From positions 496,001-560,000 of the forward strand of contig NZ_CP100400.1 of NCBI RefSeq assembly GCF_024218795.1: a stretch of 64,000 nucleotides of DNA, in the 5' to 3' direction. The notes under the pieces were generated by a model. That model was given only the letters and a program-made list of their open reading frames with translations, did not search any database and was not told the origin of the DNA. Positions 56,250 through 64,000 of this stretch are shown piece after piece; position 1 is the stretch's first letter; every line of letters begins with the position of its first letter. Origin of the DNA: Halorussus aquaticus. Lineage in GTDB: Archaea > Halobacteriota > Halobacteria > Halobacteriales > Haladaptataceae. Both the position numbers and the translations under genes were made by a program.

Positions 56250-57029
56250 ATGCAACGGGTCACACACCACGGCAGGGCCACGGCCTATCGAGTCGCCGAC
56301 CGGGGCGGCGAGGGGTCACCGCTACTCGCCGTCCACGGGTCCGGCGGCACTCACGAGGTCTGGAAGGCACAACTCGGCCGACTGGCCGGTCGGCGTCCGG
56401 TCGTCGCCCTCGACCTGAGCGGGCACGGCGAATCGGAGGACTTCGAGGCCGACCTCGGGTGGGAGACGCTCTCGGCCTACGCCGACGACGTGCTGGCGGT
56501 CGCCGAGGAGACCGACGCGGGTGTGCTGGTCGGTAACTCTCTCGGCGGGGCGGTGGCGCTCCAACTGGTAATCGAGCGCGACCACGACTTCGACGGACTC
56601 GTCCTCGCCGGGACTGGGGCGAAACTCCCGGTGCTGGACGACCTGCTCCGGTGGCTCGACTCGGACTTCGACCGGGCGGTCGAGTTCCTCCACGGCGAGG
56701 ACCGCCTCTTCCACGACGCCGACTCCCGGTACGTCCAACTCTCCACGGAGGCGATGAGAGGCGTCGGCCAGCGCGTCACGCGCCGCGACTTCGAGTCCTG
56801 CCACGCGTTCGACGTGCGCGACCCACTCGGCGACGTCGACGTTCCGTCGCTCGCGGTCGTCGGCGAACACGACCACCTCACCCCGCCGGCGTACCACGAG
56901 GAACTGGCCGACGGGATTCCCGATTGCGAGTACGCGGAAGTCCGCGACGCGGCCCACCTCGCCATGCTCGAAGAGCCGGAGGGGTTCAACGCCGCGATTC
57001 TGGACTTTCTGGAAGCGGCCGACGTCTGA
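56250..57029 (+). CDS. Alpha/beta-fold hydrolase
   Basis: 259 residues starting MQRVTHHGRATAYRVADRG. LLAVHGSGGTHEVW is the oxyanion-hole region, VVALDLSGHGESEDF follows, and the nucleophile elbow is VLVGNSLGGAVAL (Ser within GNSLGG). The catalytic acid is probably in VGEHDHLTPP and the histidine in VRDAAHLAMLEEP. It is an esterase- or haloperoxidase-like hydrolase; the substrate is unknown. Confidence 0.9.
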   Translation: MQRVTHHGRATAYRVADRGGEGSPLLAVHGSGGTHEVWKAQLGRLAGRRPVVALDLSGHGESEDFEADLGWETLSAYADDVLAVAEETDAGVLVGNSLGGAVALQLVIERDHDFDGLVLAGTGAKLPVLDDLLRWLDSDFDRAVEFLHGEDRLFHDADSRYVQLSTEAMRGVGQRVTRRDFESCHAFDVRDPLGDVDVPSLAVVGEHDHLTPPAYHEELADGIPDCEYAEVRDAAHLAMLEEPEGFNAAILDFLEAADV

Positions 57030-57222
57030 AGCGTAGTCCTCGGCGCGGGCGTCGGAAGTCCGGTCGCCGTGAGTACGGAGGTCGTGCTGTCCGGTCCCGG
57101 AAGTCGCCCCTCGCCACTTCGACCGCTGAGACTCTCTCCCACCCCGGATTAGGTCGGAACGCCGGAACGAGAACTCCCGATTACCTGAAAACTTATACCA
57201 GACAGCGATGGTACACTTACGT

Positions 57223-57474
57223 ATGCAATCTGGCGGCGAGCGCCGACTACTCGAATTTCGCGTGCCGGTTTCGAGGGAGTTCTGGCGCGCGTACGGCGTT
57301 CCGCTCGGGTTCGTACTGCTCGTGCCGTCTGCCGTCGCGGTGGCAGTCGCGCGCGAACCGGGCGACGGCGTCGTCGTCGGCGCGACCTTCGTCGCGCTCT
57401 CGGTCGGGGCGGTGCTGGCGGGGTTGGTCGTGTACAACGTCGTCGTCGCGGCGCTGCTGGCCGCGGAACGGTGA
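57223..57474 (+). CDS. Small two-helix membrane protein
   Basis: 83 residues starting MQSGGERRLLEFRVPVSRE. Two hydrophobic helices: residues about 25-45 (VPLGFVLLVPSAVAVAV) and 54-78 (VVVGATFVALSVGAVLAGLV). A TATA-like ACTTATACC is centred 28 bases before this ATG, which favours it over the ATG at 57208. Unknown function. Confidence 0.6.
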   Translation: MQSGGERRLLEFRVPVSREFWRAYGVPLGFVLLVPSAVAVAVAREPGDGVVVGATFVALSVGAVLAGLVVYNVVVAALLAAER

Positions 57475-57555
57475 GTCGTCCCGCGAGAGCGGTGTGTGAT
57501 GGATTTCCGCGGCGTTCCCCGACATTTATTACCCTGCTTTCGTTACACACACTCC

Positions 57556-58141
57556 ATGTCGAGCCACGGCCTCACGACCGAGGCGTCCGAGGATAGAGTA
57601 AGTCGCCAGTCGGCGGCTGGTCGAGAAATTCTCCGCGGAGTGTAACTCTCGTTCCGACTCATCCTCCCCCGACCCGGACGACGAGAACCGCGACGGTCCC
57701 GCCGACGCGCACGAGACGGTCGCAGTCACCGTCGCCGGAGACACCCACGAACTCACCAGAGCCGAGGCCGACCGGCTACGCGCGGCGCTCGGCGAGGCGC
57801 TGACCGAGCGCCGCGAGTTCGTACGCACGGTCGGGACACACCGCGAAGACGGAAGCTACGTCGTCGCCCGACGGTGTGCTGACTCGTCGGGCCACCGCAA
57901 GGTGTTCGAGAGCTTCGCGGCCCTCCGGCGACGCTACGACCGATTGCCCGACGAGTTCACCGCCGAGGACGTCGGCCAATCCGGACTGACCGGCGGGCGT
58001 CGTCACATGCTCGTGCATCACTTCGCCGAGCACCCCAGCTTCGACTGCGAACTGGAGAAGCGTCAACCGCTCACCGCCAGAAAGCGGACTGGCGACGGGC
58101 CGGACCGCCGAGGCGACGCCGGAGGTGAAACCGGACACTGA
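57556..58141 (+). pseudogene. DUF7528-like small protein gene with one frameshift
   Basis: A TATA-like CATTTATTA (57523-57531) sits 28 bases before an ATG at 57556 (MSSHGLTTEASEDRVSRQ), but this frame stops within 30 codons. The conserved body is in another frame and has no start codon: VAVTVAGDTHELTRAEADRL, EALTERREFVRTVGTHRED, GSYVVARRC, DRLPDEFTAEDVGQSGLTGG and ending LEKRQPLTARKR. A single-base change within 57601-57640 would fuse the two. I recall the body as a haloarchaeal family annotated DUF7528. Either a decayed gene or a sequencing indel. Confidence 0.6.
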
Positions 58142-58187
58142 CGTCGCCGGGCGAACGCTTTTCGTCGTCGCTTCCGACGATTCGGGC

Positions 58188-59129
58188 ATGGAACCGCGCC
58201 CAGCAACGTTCTCCATCGTCGCGCGCGACCCCGACACCGAGGCGATCGGCGTGGCGGTCCAATCGAAGTTCGTCAGCGTCGGCTCCGTCGTGCCGTTCGC
58301 CAGCGCCGACGCCGGAGCGATAGCGACGCAGAGCTTCGCCAACGTCGCGTACGGCCCGGACGGTCTCGACCTCCTCCGCGAGGGCCAGTCGGCCGAGGAA
58401 GTCGTCGCGGCGCTGACCGACGACGACCCGGAGGCGGCCCGGCGACAGGTCGGCGTCGTCGGACGGGACGGCTCGGTCGCGGCGTTCACGGGCGAAGAGT
58501 GCTTCGAGTTCGCGGGCGACCGACGGGGCGAGACCTACACCGTGCAGGGAAACATCCTCGAGAACGAGGAGACGCTGCGCGCGATGGAGACCGCCTACGA
58601 GGAGACCGATGGCGGCCTGCCCGAGCGACTCCTCGCGGCCCTCCACGCCGGTAACGAAGCGGGCGGCGACAAGCGCGGCGAGCAGAGCGCGGCCCTCTAC
58701 GTCGCCAAGCCCGAGGGCGGGTACGACGGGAAGAACGACCGCTGGATCGACGTGCGCGTGGACGACCACGAGGCACCCATCGACGAACTCGAACGCGCGT
58801 TCAAAATCTACGACGTGACCCTGCTCGAACGCGAGGAACCCGACGACGTGCGCGAACTCTCGGGCGAGACGGCCGCGGAGGTCGCGGGGACGCTGGCCGA
58901 CCTCGGATTCTACGACGGCGGTGAACCCGCGAGCGACTCCGCCGGGAACTTCGGCGGCGAGGACCGCGACGCGCTCGAAGCGTTCCGCGGGATGAACAAC
59001 TTCGAGAACCACGACCTCGCCGTCATCGAGGACGCGCTGGCCCGCGGATGGACCGACGCCGACGGCGAGGGCGAAGACCGGATGGTCGATGCCATCTGGC
59101 ACGGTCTCTCGCGCCTGAACCGGAAGTAG
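58188..59129 (+). CDS. DUF1028 family protein (Ntn-hydrolase-like)
   Basis: 313 residues starting MEPRPATFSIVARDPDTEA. Further blocks: IGVAVQSKFVSVGSVVPFAS, AGAIATQSFANVAYG, GRDGSVAAFTGEECFEFAGD, VQGNILENEETLRAMETAY, LLAALHAGNEAGGDKRGEQS. DUF1028 proteins have an N-terminal-nucleophile-hydrolase-like fold; the reaction is not known to me. The C-terminus adds a peptidoglycan-binding-like or other small domain (ALEAFRGMNNFENHDL). An upstream ATG at 58125 overlaps the previous gene and is less likely. Confidence 0.87.
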   Translation: MEPRPATFSIVARDPDTEAIGVAVQSKFVSVGSVVPFASADAGAIATQSFANVAYGPDGLDLLREGQSAEEVVAALTDDDPEAARRQVGVVGRDGSVAAFTGEECFEFAGDRRGETYTVQGNILENEETLRAMETAYEETDGGLPERLLAALHAGNEAGGDKRGEQSAALYVAKPEGGYDGKNDRWIDVRVDDHEAPIDELERAFKIYDVTLLEREEPDDVRELSGETAAEVAGTLADLGFYDGGEPASDSAGNFGGEDRDALEAFRGMNNFENHDLAVIEDALARGWTDADGEGEDRMVDAIWHGLSRLNRK

Positions 59130-59208
59130 CGGAGTCGGTGCGGCGACTCGTCCCCTCTCTCGGAGAATCCCACCGAACTCATTACGCGCGAAGCCGAATC
59201 CTCGGTAC

Positions 59209-59355
59209 ATGAGAGACGAAGAGGAGATCCGCGAGCAGTACGAGTTCCTGAAGGAGCAACTCGACGACGAGAACATGCGTCACGAGGGCGTTCGACAGAT
59301 GTTCACGTACTACAAGCGAGCGCTCGGATGGGTCCTCGAAGAGGAACACATATAG
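59209..59355 (+). CDS. Small helical haloarchaeal protein
   Basis: 48 residues, very charged: MRDEEEIREQYEFLKEQLDD continuing ENMRHEGVRQMFTYYKRALG and WVLEEEH. It is one or two helices, probably coiled coil. No motif. It follows 79 bases after the DUF1028 gene. Real-looking by composition and start, but function unknown. Confidence 0.65.
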   Translation: MRDEEEIREQYEFLKEQLDDENMRHEGVRQMFTYYKRALGWVLEEEHI

Positions 59356-59439
59356 ACTGTCTAACGTTTTCGAAATGTTTCACGGTGGCGGTTCCGAAAC
59401 TGGTGTTCAGCCCCGGAATCGGTACAAGGTTCCGGCGGC

Positions 59440-59590
59440 GTTAGGTTTAAGTTCTTAGGGCGTTTTGTTCCAGTTGACGCTTCGCTTGGAGGGCCGAAGC
59501 GTCAGCGGGGACCAATTCAGGGCGGCAAGCGGTTCGCGGGGCTTTTTCACCCCCGCGTTTTCCGCTTTCCTTTCCATATTCCTTTCCGAG
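59440..59590 (+). ncRNA. Candidate structured non-coding RNA (two strong hairpins)
   Basis: Two hairpins stand in a gene-free stretch. HP1: TGACGCTTCG (59475-59484) pairs perfectly with CGAAGCGTCA (59495-59504). HP2: AAGCGG and CGCGGGG (59527-59541) pair with CCCCGCG and CCGCTT (59551-59567), with small bulges. A TATA-like GTTTAAGT lies about 25 bases upstream of HP1. No ORF covers this convincingly. It could be a small RNA or a double terminator. Confidence 0.4.
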
Positions 59591-59714
59591 TATCTTCGAC
59601 CCCGAGGCGTCGCCTCGCTCTCGGTCGGTAGCCGTAACTCCCACTGTCGAGTCGGGACGAAATTCTGAGTCGTGTTCGAGGCTACGGTCTCCTGAGGTCT
59701 CCGGTCTGAGGAAC

Positions 59715-60005
59715 CTACTCTATCCCCAGTCCGGTGTCGGTCTCGCCGCCGCCGCTGTCGTCCTCGTCCCACTCCAGTTCGAACTCGATGCTGAGTTCGC
59801 CCGTTCCGCCGCCAGTGGGCGTCTCGCGTTCGGCCTTGACTTCGAACGTCGGTTGCGTCGGCGGGTCGAGGGTCACCGACTGGTCGCCCGCAGACAGCGT
59901 GATGTCGCCGCCGGACTCCAACTTCTCGGCGACGGTCCGGAGGTAGGAGGCCACGTCGGTTCGGTCCATCCGGCGCTCGGTCTCGAACAGAACTTCCTCT
60001 GGCAT
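59715..60005 (-). CDS. Amphi-Trp domain protein
   Basis: 96 residues starting MPEEVLFETERRMDRTDVA. SYLRTVAEKLESGGDITLSA, DQSVTLDPPTQPTFEVKAER and ELSIEFELEWDEDD match the amphi-Trp domain, a short repeat-like module of unknown function found in bacteria and archaea. The C-terminus is acidic. The ATG at 60005 follows AGGAGTATG-like purines. It is divergent from the PadR regulator. Confidence 0.85.
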   Translation of the reverse strand: MPEEVLFETERRMDRTDVASYLRTVAEKLESGGDITLSAGDQSVTLDPPTQPTFEVKAERETPTGGGTGELSIEFELEWDEDDSGGGETDTGLGIE

Positions 60006-60181
60006 ACTCCTAGACAGGAAGACGAGCGTCTTAAAGTCGCTGCCTCTCCTGACGGTGACCGGAGATGTCCGTGTTCCGCCCTCGATTCTCCGGAGACGTA
60101 CCGCGTCGATTACACGCCGAGAGTCGGTCACGAGGGGCCGTTATCTTCATTTCCATCGGTATCCTAGTTCGTACGTTACCG

Positions 60182-60469
60182 ATGCACGACCTGACAGGAT
60201 TCCAACGAGATTTGCTGTACACCATCGCGGGACTGGACGAACCGCACGGTCTCGCTATCAAGGACGAACTGGAGAACTACTACGAGAAGGAGATTCACCA
60301 CGGCCGACTCTATCCGAACCTCGACACCTTGGTCGATAAGGGGCTGGTCGAGAAGGGCCAGCGCGACCGTCGGACGAACTTCTACACGCTGACGCGACGC
60401 GGCGACCGCGAAATCGAGGCCCGCCGCGAGTGGGAGTCCCAGTACATCGACCTGAGCGTCGAGGCCTGA
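60182..60469 (+). CDS. PadR family transcriptional regulator
   Basis: 95 residues. MHDLTGFQRDLLYTIAGLDE, GLAIKDELENYYEKEIHHGR, LYPNLDTLVDKGLVEKGQRD and RRTNFYTLTRRGDREIEARR form the winged-helix of PadR proteins; the dimerising C-terminal domain is short. It resembles the PhiH1-repressor-like regulators of haloarchaea. The regulated gene is unknown. The start was placed at the ATG directly before the first helix. Confidence 0.92.
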   Translation: MHDLTGFQRDLLYTIAGLDEPHGLAIKDELENYYEKEIHHGRLYPNLDTLVDKGLVEKGQRDRRTNFYTLTRRGDREIEARREWESQYIDLSVEA

Positions 60470-60775
60470 GACGTGTCCGCGGAGCGCCAGCGACGCCGGT
60501 CGGCCGCCCGGAGCATCGCGGACAGTCCTCCCGCGAGAACCCGCATCGTCCGCTCCCGATCTCTGACCTAGTTACGGCGCGGAGAGTGCGTCTCGCCGAC
60601 CGTATGGTGAACTTCTGCCCACCGTCGTCCTCCGTTTTCGCCGTCCTCCGCTCGCTGCCCCCTGAACCGCTGTCCCGCTTCCGCCGCCCGCTACACTCTG
60701 CTCTCCAATCGGTCGTCCTTCACTCCGACTCGTCCGAAGGATGTCCGCGCGTCGGCCCGCCGACGAAACATCGTC
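60470..60775. other. Gene-free spacer
   Basis: About 300 bases between the PadR gene and the convergent permease stop. Open frames are Arg/Ser/Pro-rich and lack start signals. I see no supported element. Confidence 0.5.
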
Positions 60776-61966
60776 TTACTGGTGGGAGACGCCCACGCCC
60801 TCGTCCACGGCGTCCGTCTCGGCCGTCTCGACCCCGGGGGTCTCCGTCGTCCGCGTTTCGGGCGTCTCGGGTTCGAAGAGGTAGGTCGGGTCCACGGCCC
60901 ACGGTCGGATGTCCTCGCCCGCGACCAGTTCCGGCAGGACGATGCGAACGAAGTGGACGACCAGCACGAGTATCATCGGGCCGAGGAAGATGCCGTACCA
61001 CCCGAACAGAAGCGGGCCGAAGATGTACGCCAGCATGACGAGTCCGACGTGGAGGTTCCGGCCCGAGACGTACGGTCGGAGGACGAGGTCCGGAATCGTG
61101 TCCACGACCACGAGCGAGACGCCGAAGAACAGCGCCGGGAACCAGAGGAACGCGGGGTCGGCCATCGCGGTCTCGGCCCCGAGATACGCCGAGACCGGGA
61201 AGTAGACCAGTTTCATCCCGACGATGGGGATGAGGCTGGCCGCCCCGGTCAGCAGGCCCAGCAGGGTCGGGTACGGCACGACAACCTGAGTGGGCGCGAA
61301 CATGTTGATGAGGTTGTACGAGGCCGCGCCGATGGTCCCCGTGAGCAGCGCGTTCAGAATGTTCCCGAAGAAGATGCTGTTGAAGTCCCTGTCCACCGCC
61401 CGGAGGTACGCTTCGACCACTCCGCCCTCGTCGCCGAACTGCCGCCGGAAGAACCGCGAGAGACGGTGGTCGTCTCGGAGCAGGTAGAACGCGATGGCTA
61501 TCATCACGAACAGGTGGAGTATCGCGTTGCCGATGAGACCCACGTATTCGAGCGCCGCCTTCCCGAACTCGCTGACCAGCGCGGGGTCGGGGTTCGCCAG
61601 CAACTCCTCGGGACTCCGGGCGAGCGACGAGACGTCGATGTACGGTTGAATCGTCGTCTGGAGGACGTCGAGGTCGGTCCGATTGGCGATGTTGTTGAAC
61701 TCCTGTAGCGCGATAGCGCCGGTGTAGGCCATCAACAGCAACACCGGGAGCGCCAGCGCGAACAGGGCGGTGGCGGCCGCGAGACTCGCCGGACGGACGC
61801 GTCGCCGAAGTCGCTTGTACACGGGTCGGGTCGCGTAGTAGAGGAAGATACCGAAGACGAACGTCCCGATGAACGAGTAGACGACGAACAGCACGGCTAC
61901 GCCGAGCGATAACCCGACGAGCCACCAAGCGGTTCGCGCGCGGTCGATGTTCAAACCGCCGACCAT
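60776..61966 (-). CDS. AI-2E family transporter (PerM-like permease)
   Basis: 396 residues with about eight membrane helices. GIFLYYATRPVYKRLRRRV, VMIAIAFYLLRDDHRLSRFF, LLGLLTGAASLIPIVGMKLV, LVVVDTIPDLVLRPYVSGR and LGPMILVLVVHFVRI are all PerM/AI-2E family blocks. Members export autoinducer-2 or act as Na+/H+ antiporters; which applies here is not known. The C-terminal tail is acidic and Thr-rich. Confidence 0.9.
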   Translation of the reverse strand: MVGGLNIDRARTAWWLVGLSLGVAVLFVVYSFIGTFVFGIFLYYATRPVYKRLRRRVRPASLAAATALFALALPVLLLMAYTGAIALQEFNNIANRTDLDVLQTTIQPYIDVSSLARSPEELLANPDPALVSEFGKAALEYVGLIGNAILHLFVMIAIAFYLLRDDHRLSRFFRRQFGDEGGVVEAYLRAVDRDFNSIFFGNILNALLTGTIGAASYNLINMFAPTQVVVPYPTLLGLLTGAASLIPIVGMKLVYFPVSAYLGAETAMADPAFLWFPALFFGVSLVVVDTIPDLVLRPYVSGRNLHVGLVMLAYIFGPLLFGWYGIFLGPMILVLVVHFVRIVLPELVAGEDIRPWAVDPTYLFEPETPETRTTETPGVETAETDAVDEGVGVSHQ

Positions 61967-62102
61967 ACCTTTGGCACTGGAGCGCTGTGATAAAAATGTT
62001 CGCAGTTAGGAGAGTCCGGGACCGGTGCTTTCGCGGCGAACCGTCGCGACTCCGGACGTCTCGGGGAGAGATATTTATACGCACGTCGTCATAGTGGGAG
62101 AA

Positions 62103-63368
62103 GTGCCGAGTATCGTCGAGTTCCTCACGCAGGTACCGCTGGACAGTGAGGTCGTCCGCGTCGCGCTCGCCGCCGCGCTCGGACTCTTCCTCGGACTGGA
62201 GCGCGAGTGGTCACACAAGCCCGCCGGGATTCGGACGTTCACCCTCATCAGCCTCCTCGGGGCGGTGTTCACCCTGCTCGACCGACAGGAACTCCTCCTG
62301 CTCGGTGGCCTGCTCGTCATCGTGCAGGGAATCATGCTCGGCGTTCAGGGCCTGATGGCCGACGAGGAGGAAGACGAGGGCCTCTCGCTGACCACCTCCG
62401 TGTCGATGCTGGTCGCCTTCGGCGTCGGTTCGCTCGTGATGGACGGGTACATCCTCGTGGGCGTCACGGTGGCGGTGCTGTCGTCGCTGCTGCTCGTCCT
62501 CAAGCGCGAACTCCACAGTCTCGCGTGGGGGATGTCCCGCGAGGAACTCCGGTCGGCCGTCGAGTTCGCCATCCTCGCGTTCGTCATCTACCCGCTGCTC
62601 CCGAACGAACAGTTCGCCTACGGCATCCAACCGCGGACGGTCTGGCTGATGGTCGTCACGGTGGCGGCCATCGGCATCGTCAACTACGCGGTCGTGACGA
62701 CCTACGGCGGCCGGGGTATCGCGGTCACGGGCTTCTTCGGCGGCCTCGCGTCTTCGACTGCGGTGGTCGGGACGATGCTCGACCACGTCCGTCAGCGCCC
62801 CGAGGCGGCCTCCTACGGCGTGGCGGCCATCCTGCTCGCCGACGCCGCGATGGCGGTCCGGAACCTCGCCATCGCGCTGGCGTTCACGTTCGGTAGCTCC
62901 AAGCCCGTCCTCTACGGCGCGGTACTTCCGCTCGGCGCGGTCATCCTCGGGAGCGTCGCCATCGCGGCGTACGCCGCCGACTGGTCCGAACACGTGGACA
63001 TCGACCTCGAAAGCCCGTTCTCGCTCCGGAACGCGCTCGGGTTCGGAGCCATCTTCCTGCTGGTCATCGTGGGCGGTGCCGTCGCCCAGCAGCAGTTCGG
63101 GTCGGCCGGGTTCTACGTGACCGCGCTCCTCTCGGGACTCGTCTCCAGCGCGGGCGCGACCTCCTCGGCGGTCTTGCTCTACATGGGCGGGACCATCGAT
63201 TACCAGACCTCGGTGTTCGGCATCCTGCTGGCGACCGCCTCCTCGATCGCGGTGAAGGCCGCGCTGACCCTCTCCGCGCCGAACCGGGCGTTCAGTTTCC
63301 GGGTCGCGGCGTGGAGCGGCGTGCTGCTCGCCGGGTCGGCGCTCGCGGCGGTACTGGCGGCAATCTAA
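62103..63368 (+). CDS. MgtC/SapB-type membrane protein with DUF4010
   Basis: 421 residues. The N-terminal MgtC-like part has VALAAALGLFLGLEREWSHK and GIRTFTLISLLGAVF; the C-terminal DUF4010 part has FFGGLASSTAVVGTMLDHVR and LLSGLVSSAGATSSAVLLYM. About eleven helices. The function is unknown; MgtC proteins relate to Mg2+ and ATP-synthase control in bacteria. A TATA-like ATTTATAC (62073-62080) places initiation near 62103, a GTG; the GTG at 62094 is the alternative. Confidence 0.87.
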   Translation: MPSIVEFLTQVPLDSEVVRVALAAALGLFLGLEREWSHKPAGIRTFTLISLLGAVFTLLDRQELLLLGGLLVIVQGIMLGVQGLMADEEEDEGLSLTTSVSMLVAFGVGSLVMDGYILVGVTVAVLSSLLLVLKRELHSLAWGMSREELRSAVEFAILAFVIYPLLPNEQFAYGIQPRTVWLMVVTVAAIGIVNYAVVTTYGGRGIAVTGFFGGLASSTAVVGTMLDHVRQRPEAASYGVAAILLADAAMAVRNLAIALAFTFGSSKPVLYGAVLPLGAVILGSVAIAAYAADWSEHVDIDLESPFSLRNALGFGAIFLLVIVGGAVAQQQFGSAGFYVTALLSGLVSSAGATSSAVLLYMGGTIDYQTSVFGILLATASSIAVKAALTLSAPNRAFSFRVAAWSGVLLAGSALAAVLAAI

Positions 63369-63458
63369 CTTTGGCGGCGGAACTCGGAGCTGTTGCAAGT
63401 ATTGCCCGAAGCGCAACGAACCAATTCAATTAAAGGGTGTGTGTCCCAACCACGCTTC

Positions 63459-64000
63459 ATGGACCGAGACTCCGCAGAACCGACGGTCGATGGGATGCCC
63501 GGCGAACGGGCACAGGAGTGGGCCGACTACCACCACCAGTTCTCCGCACCGAGCACCTACGTCTACGACTTCGTGTGGGACTTCACCGAGGAGGCCATCG
63601 GACCGTTCTGTACCGACATCGACGGGAACGTCCTGATGGACTTCACCAGCCACGTCGCGGCCGCGCCGCTGGGGTACAACAACCCCAAAATCATGGAGAA
63701 GTTCGACGAGTTCGACCTCGTGGACCCGACTAAAATCGCCGGACAGGACTTCTACGCCGCGGGCGGGTGGCCCCCGGAGGACCCCGAACTCCCCGGCCCG
63801 ACCCAACTGATGGACCGGTTGACCGACCTGACGAGCCACTACGACATGGACACCGTCTTCCTCTCGAACTCGGGAGCGGAGGCGGTCGAGAACGCCATCA
63901 AAATCTGCTACGCGCAGGGCGGTCACCGAGCGTTCACGTTCGACGGTGCCTTCCACGGCCGGACGCTCGGCGCGCTCTCGCTGAACCGCTCGAAGGTGAA
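63459..64000 (+). CDS. Class III aminotransferase, partial (3' end outside window)
   Basis: The first 180 residues are visible, starting MDRDSAEPTVDGMPGERAQ. GPFCTDIDGNVLMDFTSHVA, GQDFYAAGGWPPEDPELPGP, TVFLSNSGAEAVENAIKICY and FDGAFHGRTLGALSLNRSK are the family blocks before the PLP lysine, which lies beyond the edge. Class III enzymes include 4-aminobutyrate and ornithine aminotransferases; the substrate cannot be assigned. A TATA-like CAATTAAAG is centred about 27 bases before the ATG. Confidence 0.93.
   Translation, partial: MDRDSAEPTVDGMPGERAQEWADYHHQFSAPSTYVYDFVWDFTEEAIGPFCTDIDGNVLMDFTSHVAAAPLGYNNPKIMEKFDEFDLVDPTKIAGQDFYAAGGWPPEDPELPGPTQLMDRLTDLTSHYDMDTVFLSNSGAEAVENAIKICYAQGGHRAFTFDGAFHGRTLGALSLNRSKV

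Noticed and set aside
59465..59668. Open frames across the two-hairpin element
   Set aside because: They are created by the inverted repeats and carry no family signal.

Overview
The window is a chromosomal segment of a halophilic archaeon (class Halobacteria). Three things point there. The coding DNA is GC-rich, with acidic, Asp/Glu-rich proteins. Many promoters have a TATA-like box centred about 27 bases before the start codon, which implies leaderless mRNAs. The gene content is archaeal or haloarchaeal: Orc1/Cdc6, a Dna2-type nuclease-helicase, PriS, GINS, LSm, L37e, Cdc48, archease-RtcB, and many families seen only in haloarchaea. I cannot name the genus from sequence alone.

Layout. 1-8.3 kb: a partial pilin-like secreted protein (minus), a DUF2150 protein, a TatD-type hydrolase, a NYN-domain protein, a Tat-exported subtilisin (halolysin-like), a CPA1 Na+/H+ antiporter and small proteins. 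8.6-16.7 kb: an AbrB-like regulator, then the glycine cleavage system. That system is split: gcvT-gcvH and gcvPA-gcvPB are separated by a minus-strand island with a 725-residue CHAT (caspase-like) protein and a RecA/KaiC-like protein with no Walker A motif, plus an AT-rich spacer holding a small membrane ORF with a Shine-Dalgarno-like sequence. 16.7-20.2 kb: CheY, a methyltransferase and thrS. 20.2-26.5 kb: mostly small accessory and metabolic genes, including a glutamate-cysteine-ligase-like gene broken by two frameshifts, glutaredoxin, a cobalamin adenosyltransferase and a DUF2342 metalloprotease.

26.5-33 kb: a replication and RNA block with a gene-free, partly AT-rich, repeat-bearing region before orc1/cdc6 (candidate origin), two zinc-finger microproteins, the Dna2-like protein, and LSm-rpl37e. 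33.3-46.7 kb: purF, a DUF420 membrane protein, tRNA-Leu(GAG) followed by three hairpins, a PH-SHOCT protein, a thioesterase, a DICT-sensor/HTH pair, an MBF1-like regulator, a sugar isomerase/epimerase, a Nudix hydrolase, a Gfo/Idh/MocA oxidoreductase and an eIF2B-like isomerase. 47-56 kb: rtcB-DoxX-archease (minus), an acetyltransferase, priS-GINS joined by a chain of ATGA stop-starts, and cdc48 with its small upstream partner. 56-64 kb: an alpha/beta hydrolase, a frameshifted small gene, a DUF1028 protein, a structured intergenic region that may encode an RNA, an amphi-Trp protein, a PadR regulator, an AI-2E-type permease, an MgtC/DUF4010 membrane protein, and a class III aminotransferase cut off by the window end.

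The part most likely to be poorly described is the CHAT island inside the glycine cleavage locus. Three single-base frameshifts in two otherwise well-conserved genes may be real decay or sequencing indels, and this should be settled before calling them pseudogenes.
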